Below, one piece after another: positions 10,901-22,900 of a stretch of 64,000 nucleotides of DNA; within the stretch, counting starts at the first letter, position 1; the number at the start of each line of letters is the position of its first letter. The position numbers were made by a program, and so were the translations under genes. The stretch is from Rhynchopus euleeides (lineage: Eukaryota; Euglenozoa; Diplonemea; Diplonemida; Diplonemidae). The notes beneath the pieces are model-generated. The model had not been told where the DNA came from. It saw nothing but the letters and a program-made list of their open reading frames with translations, and ran no database searches. Where the stretch lies: NCBI GenBank assembly GCA_963210315.1, contig OY723311.1, positions 1,488,001 to 1,552,000 of the forward strand, in the 5' to 3' direction.

Positions 10901-13900
10901 TCTCGCCCGTACTGGGCCGGCTATGGGCCGATCTCGGCAGTGCTGGGCCGGACATGGGCCGATCTCGGCAGTGCTGGGCCGGCTATGGGCCGATCTCGCC
11001 CGTACTGGGCCGGCTATGGGCCGATCTCGGCAGTGCTGGGCCGGACATGGGCCGATCTCGGCAGTGCTGGGCCGGCTATGGGCCGATCTCGCCCGTACTG
11101 GGCCGGCTATGGGCCTATCTCGCCCGTACTGGGCCGGCTATGGGCCGATCTCGGCAGTGCTGGGCCGGCTATGGGCCGATCTCGCCCGTACTGGGCCGGC
11201 TATGGGCCTATCTCGCCCGTACTGGGCCGGACATGGGCCGATCTCGCCCGTACTGGGCCGGACATGGGCCGATCTCGGCAGTGCTGGGCCGGCTATGGGC
11301 CGATCTCGCCCGTACTGGGCCGGCTATGGGCCGATCTCGCCCGTACTGGGCCGGACATGGGCCGATCTCGCACGTACTGGGCCGGACATGGGCCGATCTC
11401 GGCAGTGCTGGGCCGGCTATGGGCCGATCTCGCCCGTACTGGGCCGGCTATGGGCCGATCTCGGCAGTGCTGGGCCGGACATGGGCCGATCTCGGCAGTG
11501 CTGGGCCGGCTATGGGCCGATCTCCGCAGTGCTGGGCCGGCTATGGGCCGATCTCGCCCGTACTGGGCCGGACATGGGCCGATCTCGGCAGTGCTGGGCC
11601 GGCTATGGGCCGATCTCGCCCGTACTGGGCCGGCTATGGGCCGATCTCGCCCGTACTGGGCCGGACATGGGCCGATCTCGCCCGTCCTGGGCCGGACATG
11701 GGCCGATCTCGGCAGTGCTGGGCCGGCTATGGGCCGATCTCGGCAGTGCTGGGCCGGCTATGGGCCGATCTCGCCCGTACTGGGCCGGCTATGGGCCGAT
11801 CTCGGCAGTGCTGGGCCGGACATGGGCCGATCTCGGCAGTGCTGGGCCGGCTATGGGCCGATCTCGCCCGTACTGGGCCGGCTATGGGCCGATCTCGGCA
11901 GTGCTGGGCCGGACATGGGCCGATCTCGGCAGTGCTGGGCCGGCTATGGGCCGATCTCGGCAGTGCTGGGCCGGCTATGGGCCGATCTCGGCAGTGCTGG
12001 GCCGGCTATGGGCCGATCTCGCCCGTACTGGGCCGGTTATGGGCCGATCTCGGCAGTGCTGGGGCGGACATGGGCCGATCTCGGCAGTGCTGGGCCGGCT
12101 ATGGGCCGATCTCGCCCGTACTGGGCCGGCTATGGGCCGATCTCGGCAGTGCTGGGCCGGACATGGGCCGATCTCGGCAGTGCTGGGCCGGCTATGGGCC
12201 GATCTCCGCAGTGCTGGGCCGGCTATGGGCCGATCTCGCCCGTACTGGGCCGGACATGGGCCGATCTCGGCAGTGCTGGGCCGGCTATGGGCCGATCTCG
12301 CCCGTACTGGGCCGGCTATGGGCCGATCTCGCCCGTACTGGGCCGGACATGGGCCGATCTCGCCCGTACTGGGCCGGACATGGGCCGATCTCGGCAGTGC
12401 TGGGCCGGCTATGGGCCGATCTCGGCAGTGCTGGGCCGGCTATGGGCCGATCTCGCCCGTACTGGGCTGGCTATGGGCCGATCTCGGCAGTGCTGGGCCG
12501 GACATGGGCCGATCTCGGCAGTGCTGGGCCGGCTATGGGCCGATCTCGGCAGTGCTGGGCCGGCTATGGGCCGATCTCGCCCGTACTGGGCCGGACATGG
12601 GCCGATCTCGGCAGTGCTGGGCCGGCTATGGGCCGATCTCGCCCGTACTGGGCCGGACATGGTCCGATCTCGGCAGTGCTGGGCCGGCTATGGGCCGATC
12701 TCGCCCGTACTGGGCCGGACATGGGCCGATCTCGCCCGTACTGGGCCGGACATGGGCCGATCTCGGCAGTGCTGGGCCGGCTATGGGCCGATCTCGCCCG
12801 TACTGGGCCGGACATGGGCCGATCTCGGCAGTGCTGGGCCGGCTATGGGCCGATCTCACCCGTACTGGGCCGGACATGGGCCGATCTCGGCAGTGCTGGG
12901 CCGGCTATGGGCCGATCTCGCCCGTACTGGGCCGGCTATGGGCCGATCTCGGCAGTGCTGGGCCGGCTATGGGCCGATCTCGGCAGTGCTGGGCCGGCTA
13001 TGGGCCGATCTCGCCCGTACTGGGCCGGCTATGGGCCTATCTCGCCCGTACTGGGCCGGACATGGGCCGATCTCGCCCGTACTGGGCCGGACATGGGCCG
13101 ATCTCGGCAGTGCTGGGCCGGCTATGGGCCGATCTCGCCCGTACTGGGCCGGCTATGGGCCGATCTCGCCCGTACTGGGCCGGCTATGGGCCGACCTCGC
13201 CCGTACTGGGCCGGACATGGGCCGATCTCGCACGTACTGGGCCGGACATGGGCCGATCTCGGCAGTGCTGGGCCGGCTATGGGCCGATCTCGCCCGTACT
13301 GGGCCGGCTATGGGCCGATCTCGGCAGTGCTGGGCCGGACATGGGCCGATCTCGGCAGTGCTGGGCCGGCTATGGGCCGATCTCCGCAGTGCTGGGCCGG
13401 CTATGGGCCGATCTCGCCCGTACTGGGCCGGACATGGGCCGATCTCGGCAGTGCTGGGCCGGCTATGGGCCGATCTCGCCCGTACTGGGCCGGCTATGGG
13501 CCGATCTCGCCCGTACTGGGCCGGACATGGGCCGATCTCGCCCGTACTGGGCCGGACATGGGCCGATCTCGGCAGTGCTGGGCCGGCTATGGGCCGATCT
13601 CGGCAGTGCTGGGCCGGCTATGGGCCGATCTCGCCCGTACTGGGCCGGCTATGGGCCGATCTCGGCAGTGCTGGGCCGGACATGGGCCGATCTCGGCAGT
13701 GCTGGGCCGGCTATGGGCCGATCTCGCCCGTACTGGGCCGGCTATGGGCCGATCTCGGCAGTGCTGGGCCGGACATGGGCCGATCTCGGCAGTGCTGGGC
13801 CGGCTATGGGCCGATCTCGCCCGTACTGGGCCGGCTATGGGCCTATCTCGCCCGTACTGGGCCGGCTATGGGCCGATCTCGGCAGTGCTGGGCCGGACAT

Positions 13901-16900
13901 GGGCCGATCTCGGCAGTGCTGGGCCGGCTATGGGCCGATCTCGCCCGTACTGGGCCGGCTATGGGCCTATCTCGCCCGTACTGGGCCGGCTATGGGCCGA
14001 TCTCGGCAGTGCTGGGCCGGCTATGGGCCGATCTCGCCCGTACTGGGCCGGCTATGGGCCTATCTCGCCCGTACTGGGCCGGACATGGGCCGATCTCGCC
14101 CGTACTGGGCCGGACATGGGCCGATCTCGGCAGTGCTGGGCCGGCTATGGGCCGATCTCGCCCGTACTGGGCCGGCTATGGGCCGATCTCGCCCGTACTG
14201 GGCCGGACATGGGCCGATCTCGCACGTACTGGGCCGGACATGGGCCGATCTCGGCAGTGCTGGGCCGGCTATGGGCCGATCTCGCCCGTACTGGGCCGGC
14301 TATGGGCCGATCTCGGCAGTGCTGGGCCGGACATGGGCCGATCTCGGCAGTGCTGGGCCGGCTATGGGCCGATCTCCGCAGTGCTGGGCCGGCTATGGGC
14401 CGATCTCGCCCGTACTGGGCCGGACATGGGCCGATCTCGGCAGTGCTGGGCCGGCTATGGGCCGATCTCGCCCGTACTGGGCCGGCTATGGGCCGATCTC
14501 GCCCGTACTGGGCCGGACATGGGCCGATCTCGCCCGTCCTGGGCCGGACATGGGCCGATCTCGGCAGTGCTGGGCCGGCTATGGGCCGATCTCGGCAGTG
14601 CTGGGCCGGCTATGGGCCGATCTCGCCCGTACTGGGCCGGCTATGGGCCGATCTCGGCAGTGCTGGGCCGGACATGGGCCGATCTCGGCAGTGCTGGGCC
14701 GGCTATGGGCCGATCTCGCCCGTACTGGGCCGGCTATGGGCCGATCTCGGCAGTGCTGGGCCGGACATGGGCCGATCTCGGCAGTGCTGGGCCGGCTATG
14801 GGCCGATCTCGGCAGTGCTGGGCCGGCTATGGGCCGATCTCGGCAGTGCTGGGCCGGCTATGGGCCGATCTCGCCCGTACTGGGCCGGTTATGGGCCGAT
14901 CTCGGCAGTGCTGGGGCGGACATGGGCCGATCTCGGCAGTGCTGGGCCGGCTATGGGCCGATCTCGCCCGTACTGGGCCGGCTATGGGCCGATCTCGGCA
15001 GTGCTGGGCCGGACATGGGCCGATCTCGGCAGTGCTGGGCCGGCTATGGGCCGATCTCCGCAGTGCTGGGCCGGCTATGGGCCGATCTCGCCCGTACTGG
15101 GCCGGACATGGGCCGATCTCGGCAGTGCTGGGCCGGCTATGGGCCGATCTCGCCCGTACTGGGCCGGCTATGGGCCGATCTCGCCCGTACTGGGCCGGAC
15201 ATGGGCCGATCTCGCCCGTACTGGGCCGGACATGGGCCGATCTCGGCAGTGCTGGGCCGGCTATGGGCCGATCTCGGCAGTGCTGGGCCGGCTATGGGCC
15301 GATCTCGCCCGTACTGGGCCGGCTATGGGCCGAGCTCGGCAGTGCTGGGCCGGACATGGGCCGATCTCGGCAGTGCTGGGCCGGCTATGGGCCGATCTCG
15401 CCCGTACTGGGCCGGCTATGGGCCGATCTCGGCAGTGCTGGGCCGGACATGGGCCGATCTCGGCAGTGCTGGGCCGGCTATGGGCCGATCTCGGCAGTGC
15501 TGGGCCGGCTATGGGCCGATCTCGCCCGTACTGGGCCGGACATGGGCCGATCTCGGCAGTGCTGGGCCGGCTATGGGCCGATCTCGCCCGTACTGGGCCG
15601 GACATGGGCCGATCTCGCCCGTACTGGGCCGGACATGGGCCGATCTCGGCAGTGCTGGGCCGGCTATGGGCCGATCTCGGCAGTGCTGGGCCGGCTATGG
15701 GCCGATCTCGCCCGTACTGGGCCGGCTATGGGCCGATCTCGGCAGTGCTGGGCCGGACATGGGCCGATCTCGGCAGTGCTGGGCCGGCTATGGGCCGATC
15801 TCGCCCGTACTGGGCCGGCTATGGGCCGATCTCGGCAGTGCTGGGCCGGACATGGGCCGATCTCGGCAGTGCTGGGCCGGCTATGGGCCGATCTCGGCAG
15901 TGCTGGGCCGGCTATGGGCCGATCTCGCCCGTACTGGGCCGGTTATGGGCCGATCTCGGCAGTGCTGGGGCGGACATGGGCCGATCTCGGCAGTGCTGGG
16001 CCGGCTATGGGCCGATCTCGGCAGTGCTGGGCCGGCTATGGGCCGATCTCGCCCGTACTGGGCCGGACATGGGCCGATCTCGGCAGTGCTGGGCCGGCTA
16101 TGGGCCGATCTCGCCCGTACTGGGCCGGCTATGGGCCGATCTCGCCCGTACTGGGCCGGACATGGGCCGATCTCGCCCGTACTGGGCCGGACATGGGCCG
16201 ATCTCGGCAGTGCTGGGCCGGCTATGGGCCGATCTCGCCCGTACTGGGCCGGACATGGGCCGATCTCGGCAGTGCTGGGCCGGCTATGGGCCGATCTCGC
16301 CCGTACTGGGCCGGACATGGGCCGATCTCGCCCGTACTGGGCCGGACATGGGCCGATCTCGGCAGTGCTGGGCCGGCTATGGGCCGATCTCGGCAGTGCT
16401 GGGCCGGCTATGGGCCGATCTCGCCCGTACTGGGCCGGCTATGGGCCGATCTCGGCAGTGCTGGGCCGGACATGGGCCGATCTCGGCAGTGCTGGGCCGG
16501 CTATGGGCCGATCTCGCCCGTACTGGGCCGGCTATGGGCCGATCTCGGCAGTGCTGGGCCGGACATGGGCCGATCTCGGCAGTGCTGGGCCGGCTATGGG
16601 CCGATCTCGGCAGTGCTGGGCCGGCTATGGGCCGATCTCGCCCGTACTGGGCCGGTTATGGGCCGATCTCGGCAGTGCTGGGGCGGACATGGGCCGATCT
16701 CGGCAGTGCTGGGCCGGCTATGGGCCGATCTCGGCAGTGCTGGGCCGGCTATGGGCCGATCTCGCCCGTACTGGGCCGGACATGGGCCGATCTCGGCAGT
16801 GCTGGGCCGGCTATGGGCCGATCTCGCCCGTACTGGGCCGGCTATGGGCCGATCTCGCCCGTACTGGGCCGGACATGGGCCGATCTCGCCCGTACTGGGC

Positions 16901-19900
16901 CGGACATGGGCCGATCTCGGCAGTGCTGGGCCGGCTATGGGCCGATCTCGGCAGTGCTGGGCCGGCTATGGGCCGATCTCGCCCGTACTGGGCCGGCTAT
17001 GGGCCGAGCTCGGCAGTGCTGGGCCGGACATGGGCCGATCTCGGCAGTGCTGGGCCGGCTATGGGCCGATCTCGCCCGTACTGGGCCGGCTATGGGCCGA
17101 TCTCGGCAGTGCTGGGCCGGACATGGGCCGATCTCGGCAGTGCTGGGCCGGCTATGGGCCGATCTCGGCAGTGCTGGGCCGGCTATGGGCCGATCTCGCC
17201 CGTACTGGGCCGGACATGGGCCGATCTCGGCAGTGCTGGGCCGGCTATGGGCCGATCTCGCCCGTACTGGGCCGGACATGGGCCGATCTCGCCCGTACTG
17301 GGCCGGACATGGGCCGATCTCGGCAGTGCTGGGCCGGCTATGGGCCGATCTCGGCAGTGCTGGGCCGGCTATGGGCCGATCTCGCCCGTACTGGGCCGGC
17401 TATGGGCCGATCTCGGCAGTGCTGGGCCGGACATGGGCCGATCTCGGCAGTGCTGGGCCGGCTATGGGCCGATCTCGCCCGTACTGGGCCGGCTATGGGC
17501 CGATCTCGGCAGTGCTGGGCCGGACATGGGCCGATCTCGGCAGTGCTGGGCCGGCTATGGGCCGATCTCGGCAGTGCTGGGCCGGCTATGGGCCGATCTC
17601 GCCCGTACTGGGCCGGTTATGGGCCGATCTCGGCAGTGCTGGGGCGGACATGGGCCGATCTCGGCAGTGCTGGGCCGGCTATGGGCCGATCTCGCCCGTA
17701 CTGGGCCGGCTATGGGCCGATCTCGGCAGTGCTGGGCCGGACATGGGCCGATCTCGGCAGTGCTGGGCCGGCTATGGGCCGATCTCCGCAGTGCTGGGCC
17801 GGCTATGGGCCGATCTCGCCCGTACTGGGCCGGACATGGGCCGATCTCGGCAGTGCTGGGCCGGCTATGGGCCGATCTCGCCCGTACTGGGCCGGCTATG
17901 GGCCGATCTCGCCCGTACTGGGCCGGACATGGGCCGATCTCGCCCGTACTGGGCCGGACATGGGCCGATCTCGGCAGTGCTGGGCCGGCTATGGGCCGAT
18001 CTCGGCAGTGCTGGGCCGGCTATGGGCCGATCTCGCCCGTACTGGGCCGGCTATGGGCCGATCTCGGCAGTGCTGGGCCGGACATGGGCCGATCTCGGCA
18101 GTGCTGGGCCGGCTATGGGCCGATCTCGCCCGTACTGGGCCGGCTATGGGCCGATCTCGGCAGTGCTGGGCCGGACATGGGCCGATCTCGGCAGTGCTGG
18201 GCCGGCTATGGGCCGATCTCGGCAGTGCTGGGCCGGCTATGGGCCGATCTCGCCCGTACTGGGCCGGACATGGGCCGATCTCGGCAGTGCTGGGCCGGCT
18301 ATGGGCCGATCTCGGCAGTGCTGGGCCGGCTATGGGCCGATCTCGCCCGTACTGGGCCGGCTATGGGCCGATCTCGGCAGTGCTGGGCCGGACATGGGCC
18401 GATCTCGGCAGTGCTGGGCCGGCTATGGGCCGATCTCGCCCGTACTGGGCCGGCTATGGGCCGATCTCGGCAGTGCTGGGCCGGACATGGGCCGATCTCG
18501 GCAGTGCTGGGCCGGCTATGGGCCGATCTCGGCAGTGCTGGGCCGGCTATGGGCCGATCTCGCCCGTACTGGGCCGGCTATGGGCCGATCTCGGCAGTGC
18601 TGGGCCGGCTATGGGCCGATCTCGCCCGTACTGGGCCGGCTATGGGCCGATCTCGGCAGTGCTGGGCCGGACATGGGCCGATCTCGGCAGTGCTGGGCCG
18701 GCTATGGGCCGATCTCGGCAGTGCTGGGCCGGCTATGGGCCGATCTCGCCCGTACTGGGCCGGACATGGGCCGATCTCGGCAGTGCTGGGCCGGCTATGG
18801 GCCGATCTCGCCCGTACTGGGCCGGCTATGGGCCGATCTCGCCCGTACTGGGCCGGACATGGGCCGATCTCGCCCGTACTGGGCCGGACATGGGCCGATC
18901 TCGCCCGTACTGGGCCGGACATGGGCCGATCTCGGCAGTGCTGGGCCGGCTATGGGCCGATCTCGCCCGTACTGGGCCGGACATGGGCCGATCTCGGCAG
19001 TGCTGGGCCGGCTATGGGCCGATCTCGCCCGTACTGGGCCGGCTATGGGCCGATCTCGGCAGTGCTGGGCCGGACATGGGCCGATCTCGGCAGTGCTGGG
19101 CCGGCTATGGGCCGATCTCGGCAGTGCTGGGCCGGACATAGGCCGATCTCGGCAGTGCTGGGCCGGCTATGGGCCGATCTCGCCCGTACTGGGCCGGACA
19201 TGGGCCGATCTCGGCAGTGCTGGGCCGGCTATGGGCCGATCTCGCCCGTACTGGGCCGGACATGGGCCGATCTCGGCAGTGCTGGGCCGGCTATGGGCCG
19301 ATCTCGCCGGTACTGGGCCGGCTATGGGCCGATCTCGCCCGTACTGGGCCGGCTATGGGCCGATCTCGGCAGTGCTGGGCCGGACATGGGCCGATCTCGG
19401 CAGTGCTGGGCCGGCTATGGGCCGATCTCGCCCGTACTGGGCCGGCTATGGGCCGATCTCGGCAGTGCTGGGCCGGACATGGGCCGATCTCGGCAGTGCT
19501 GGGCCGGCTATGGGCCGATCTCGGCAGTGCTGCGCCGGCTATGGGCCGATCTCGGCAGTGCTGGGCCGGCTATGGGCCGATCTCGCCCGTACTGGGCCGG
19601 TTATGGGCCGATCTCGGCAGTGCTGGGCCGGACATGGGCCGATCTCGGCAGTGCTGGGCCGGCTATGGGCCGATCTCGCCCGTACTGGGCCGGACATGGG
19701 CCGATCTCGGCAGTGCTGGGCCGGCTATGGGCCGATCTCGCCCGTACTGGGCCGGCTATGGGCCGATCTCGGCAGTGCTGGGCCGGACATGGGCCGATCT
19801 CGGCAGTGCTGGGCCGGCTATGGGCCGATCTCGCCCGTACTGGGCCGGCTATGGGCCGATCTCGGCAGTGCTGGGCCGGCTATGGGCCGATCTCGCCCTT

Positions 19901-22900
19901 ACGGGGCCGGCTATGGGCCGATCTCGGCAGTGCTGGGCCGGACATGGGCCGATCTCGGCAGTGCTGGGCCGGCTATGGGCCGATCTCGGCAGTGCTGGGC
20001 CGGCTATGGGCCGATCTCGCCCGTACTGGGCCGGCTATGGGCCGATCTCGGCAGTGCTGGGCCGGACATGGGCCGATCTCGGCAGTGCTGGGCCGGCTAT
20101 GGGCCGATCTCGCCCGTACTGGGCCGGCTATGGGGCGATCTCGGCAGTGCTGGGCCGGCTATGGGCCGATCTCGCCCGTACTGGGCCGGCTATGGGCCGA
20201 TCTCGGCAGTGCTGGGCCGGACATGGGCCGATCTCGGCAGTGCTGGGCCGGCTATGGGCCGATCTCGCCCGTACTGGGCCGGCTATGGGCCGATCTCGGC
20301 AGTGCTGGGCCGGCTATGGGCCGATCTCGCCCGTACTGGGCCGGCTATGGGCCGATCTCGGCAGTGCTGGGCCGGACATGGGCCGATCTCGGCAGTGCTG
20401 GGCCGGCTATGGGCCGATCTCGGCAGTGCTGGGCCGGCTATGGGCCGATCTCGCCCGTACTGGGCCGGACATGGGCCGATCTCGGCAGTGCTGGGCCGGC
20501 TATGGGCCGATCTCGCCCGTACTGGGCCGGCTATGGGCCGATCTCGCCCGTACTGGGCCGGACATGGGCCGATCTCGCCCGTACTGGGCCGGACATGGGC
20601 CGATCTCGGCAGTGCTGGGCCGGCTATGGGCCGATCTCGCCCGTACTGGGCCGGACATGGGCCGATCTCGGCAGTGCTGGGCCGGCTATGGGCCGATCTC
20701 GCCCGTACTGGGCCGGCTATGGGCCGATCTCGGCAGTGCTGGGCCGGACATGGGCCGATCTCGGCAGTGCTGGGCCGGCTATGGGCCGATCTCGGCAGTG
20801 CTGGGCCGGACATAGGCCGATCTCGGCAGTGCTGGGCCGGCTATGGGCCGATCTCGCCCGTACTGGGCCGGACATGGGCCGATCTCGGCAGTGCTGGGCC
20901 GGCTATGGGCCGATCTCGCCCGTACTGGGCCGGACATGGGCCGATCTCGGCAGTGCTGGGCCGGCTATGGGCCGATCTCGCCGGTACTGGGCCGGCTATG
21001 GGCCGATCTCGGCAGTGCTGGGCCGGACATGGGCCGATCTCGGCAGTGCTGGGCCGGCTATGGGCCGATCTCGCCCGTACTGGGCCGGCTATGGGCCGAT
21101 CTCGGCAGTGCTGGGCCGGACATGGGCCGATCTCGGCAGTGCTGGGCCGGCTATGGGCCGATCTCGGCAGTGCTGGGCCGGCTATGGGCCGATCTCGGCA
21201 GTGCTGGGCCGGCTATGGGCCGATCTCGCCCGTACTGGGCCGGTTATGGGCCGATCTCGGCAGTGCTGGGCCGGACATGGGCCGATCTCGGCAGTGCTGG
21301 GCCGGCTATGGGCCGATCTCGCCCGTACTGGGCCGGACATGGGCCGATCTCGGCAGTGCTGGGCCGGCTATGGGCCGATCTCGCCCGTACTGGGCCGGCT
21401 ATGGGCCGATCTCGGCAGTGCTGGGCCGGCTATGGGCCGATCTCGCCCGTACTGGGCCGGACATGGGCCGATCTCGGCAGTGCTGGGCCGGCTATGGGCC
21501 GATCTCGCCCGTACTGGGCCGGCTATGGGCCGATCTCGGCAGTGCTGGGCCGGCTATGGGCCGATCTCGCCCTTACGGGGCCGGCTATGGGCCGATCTCG
21601 GCAGTGCTGGGCCGGACATGGGCCGATCTCGGCAGTGCTGGGCCGGCTATGGGCCGATCTCGCCCGTACTGGGCCGGCTATGGGCCGATCTCGGCAGTGC
21701 TGGGCCGGACATGGGCCGATCTCGGCAGTGCTGGGCCGGCTATGGGCCGATCTCGCCCGTACTGGGCCGGCTATGGGGCGATCTCGGCAGTGCTGGGCCG
21801 GCTATGGGCCGATCTCGCCCGTACTGGGCCGGACATGGGCCGATCTCGGCAGTGCTGGGCCGGCTATGGGCCGATCTCGCCCGTACTGGGCCGGCTATGG
21901 GCCGATCTCGGCAGTGCTGGGCCGGACATGGGCCGATCTCGGCAGTGCTGGGCCGGCTATGGGCCGATCTCCGCAGTGCTGGGCCGGCTATGGGCCGATC
22001 TCGCCCGTACTGGGCCGGCTATGGGCCGATCTCGCCCGTACTGGGCGGGACATGGGCCGATCTCGCCCGTACTGGGCCGGACATGGGCCGATCTCGGCAG
22101 TGCTGGGCCGGCTATGGGCCGATCTCGGCAGTGCTGGGCCGGCTATGGGCCGATCTCGCCCGTACTGGGCCGGCTATGGGCCGATCTCGGCAGTGCTGGG
22201 CCGGCTATGGGCCGATCTCGCCCGTACTGGGCCGGCTATGGGCCGATCTCGGCAGTGCTGGGCCGGACATGGGCCGATCTCGGCAGTGCTGGGCCGGCTA
22301 TGGGCCGATCTCGGCAGTGCTGGGCCGGCTATGGGCCGATCTCGCCCGTACTGGGCCGGACATGGGCCGATCTCGGCAGTGCTGGGCCGGCTATGGGCCG
22401 ATCTCGCCCGTACTGGGCCGGCTATGGGCCGATCTCGCCCGTACTGGGCCGGCTATGGGCCGATCTCGCCCGTACTGGGCCGGACATGGGCCGATCTCGG
22501 CAGTGCTGGGCCGGCTATGGGCCGATCTCGCCCGTACTGGGCCGGACATGGGCCGATCTCGGCAGTGCTGGGCCGGCTATGGGCCGATCTCGCCCGTACT
22601 GGGCCGGCTATGGGCCGATCTCGGCAGTGCTGGGCCGGCTATGGGCCGATCTCGCCCGTACTGGGCCGGACATGGGCCGATCTCGGCAGTGCTGGGCCGG
22701 CTATGGGCCGATCTCGCCCGTACTGGGCCGGCTATGGGCCGATCTCGGCAGTGCTGGGCCGGACATGGGCCGATCTCGGCAGTGCTGGGCCGGCTATGGG
22801 CCGATCTCCGCAGTGCTGGGCCGGCTATGGGCCGATCTCGCCCGTACTGGGCCGGACATGGGCCGATCTCGGCAGTGCTGGGCCGGCTATGGGCCGATCT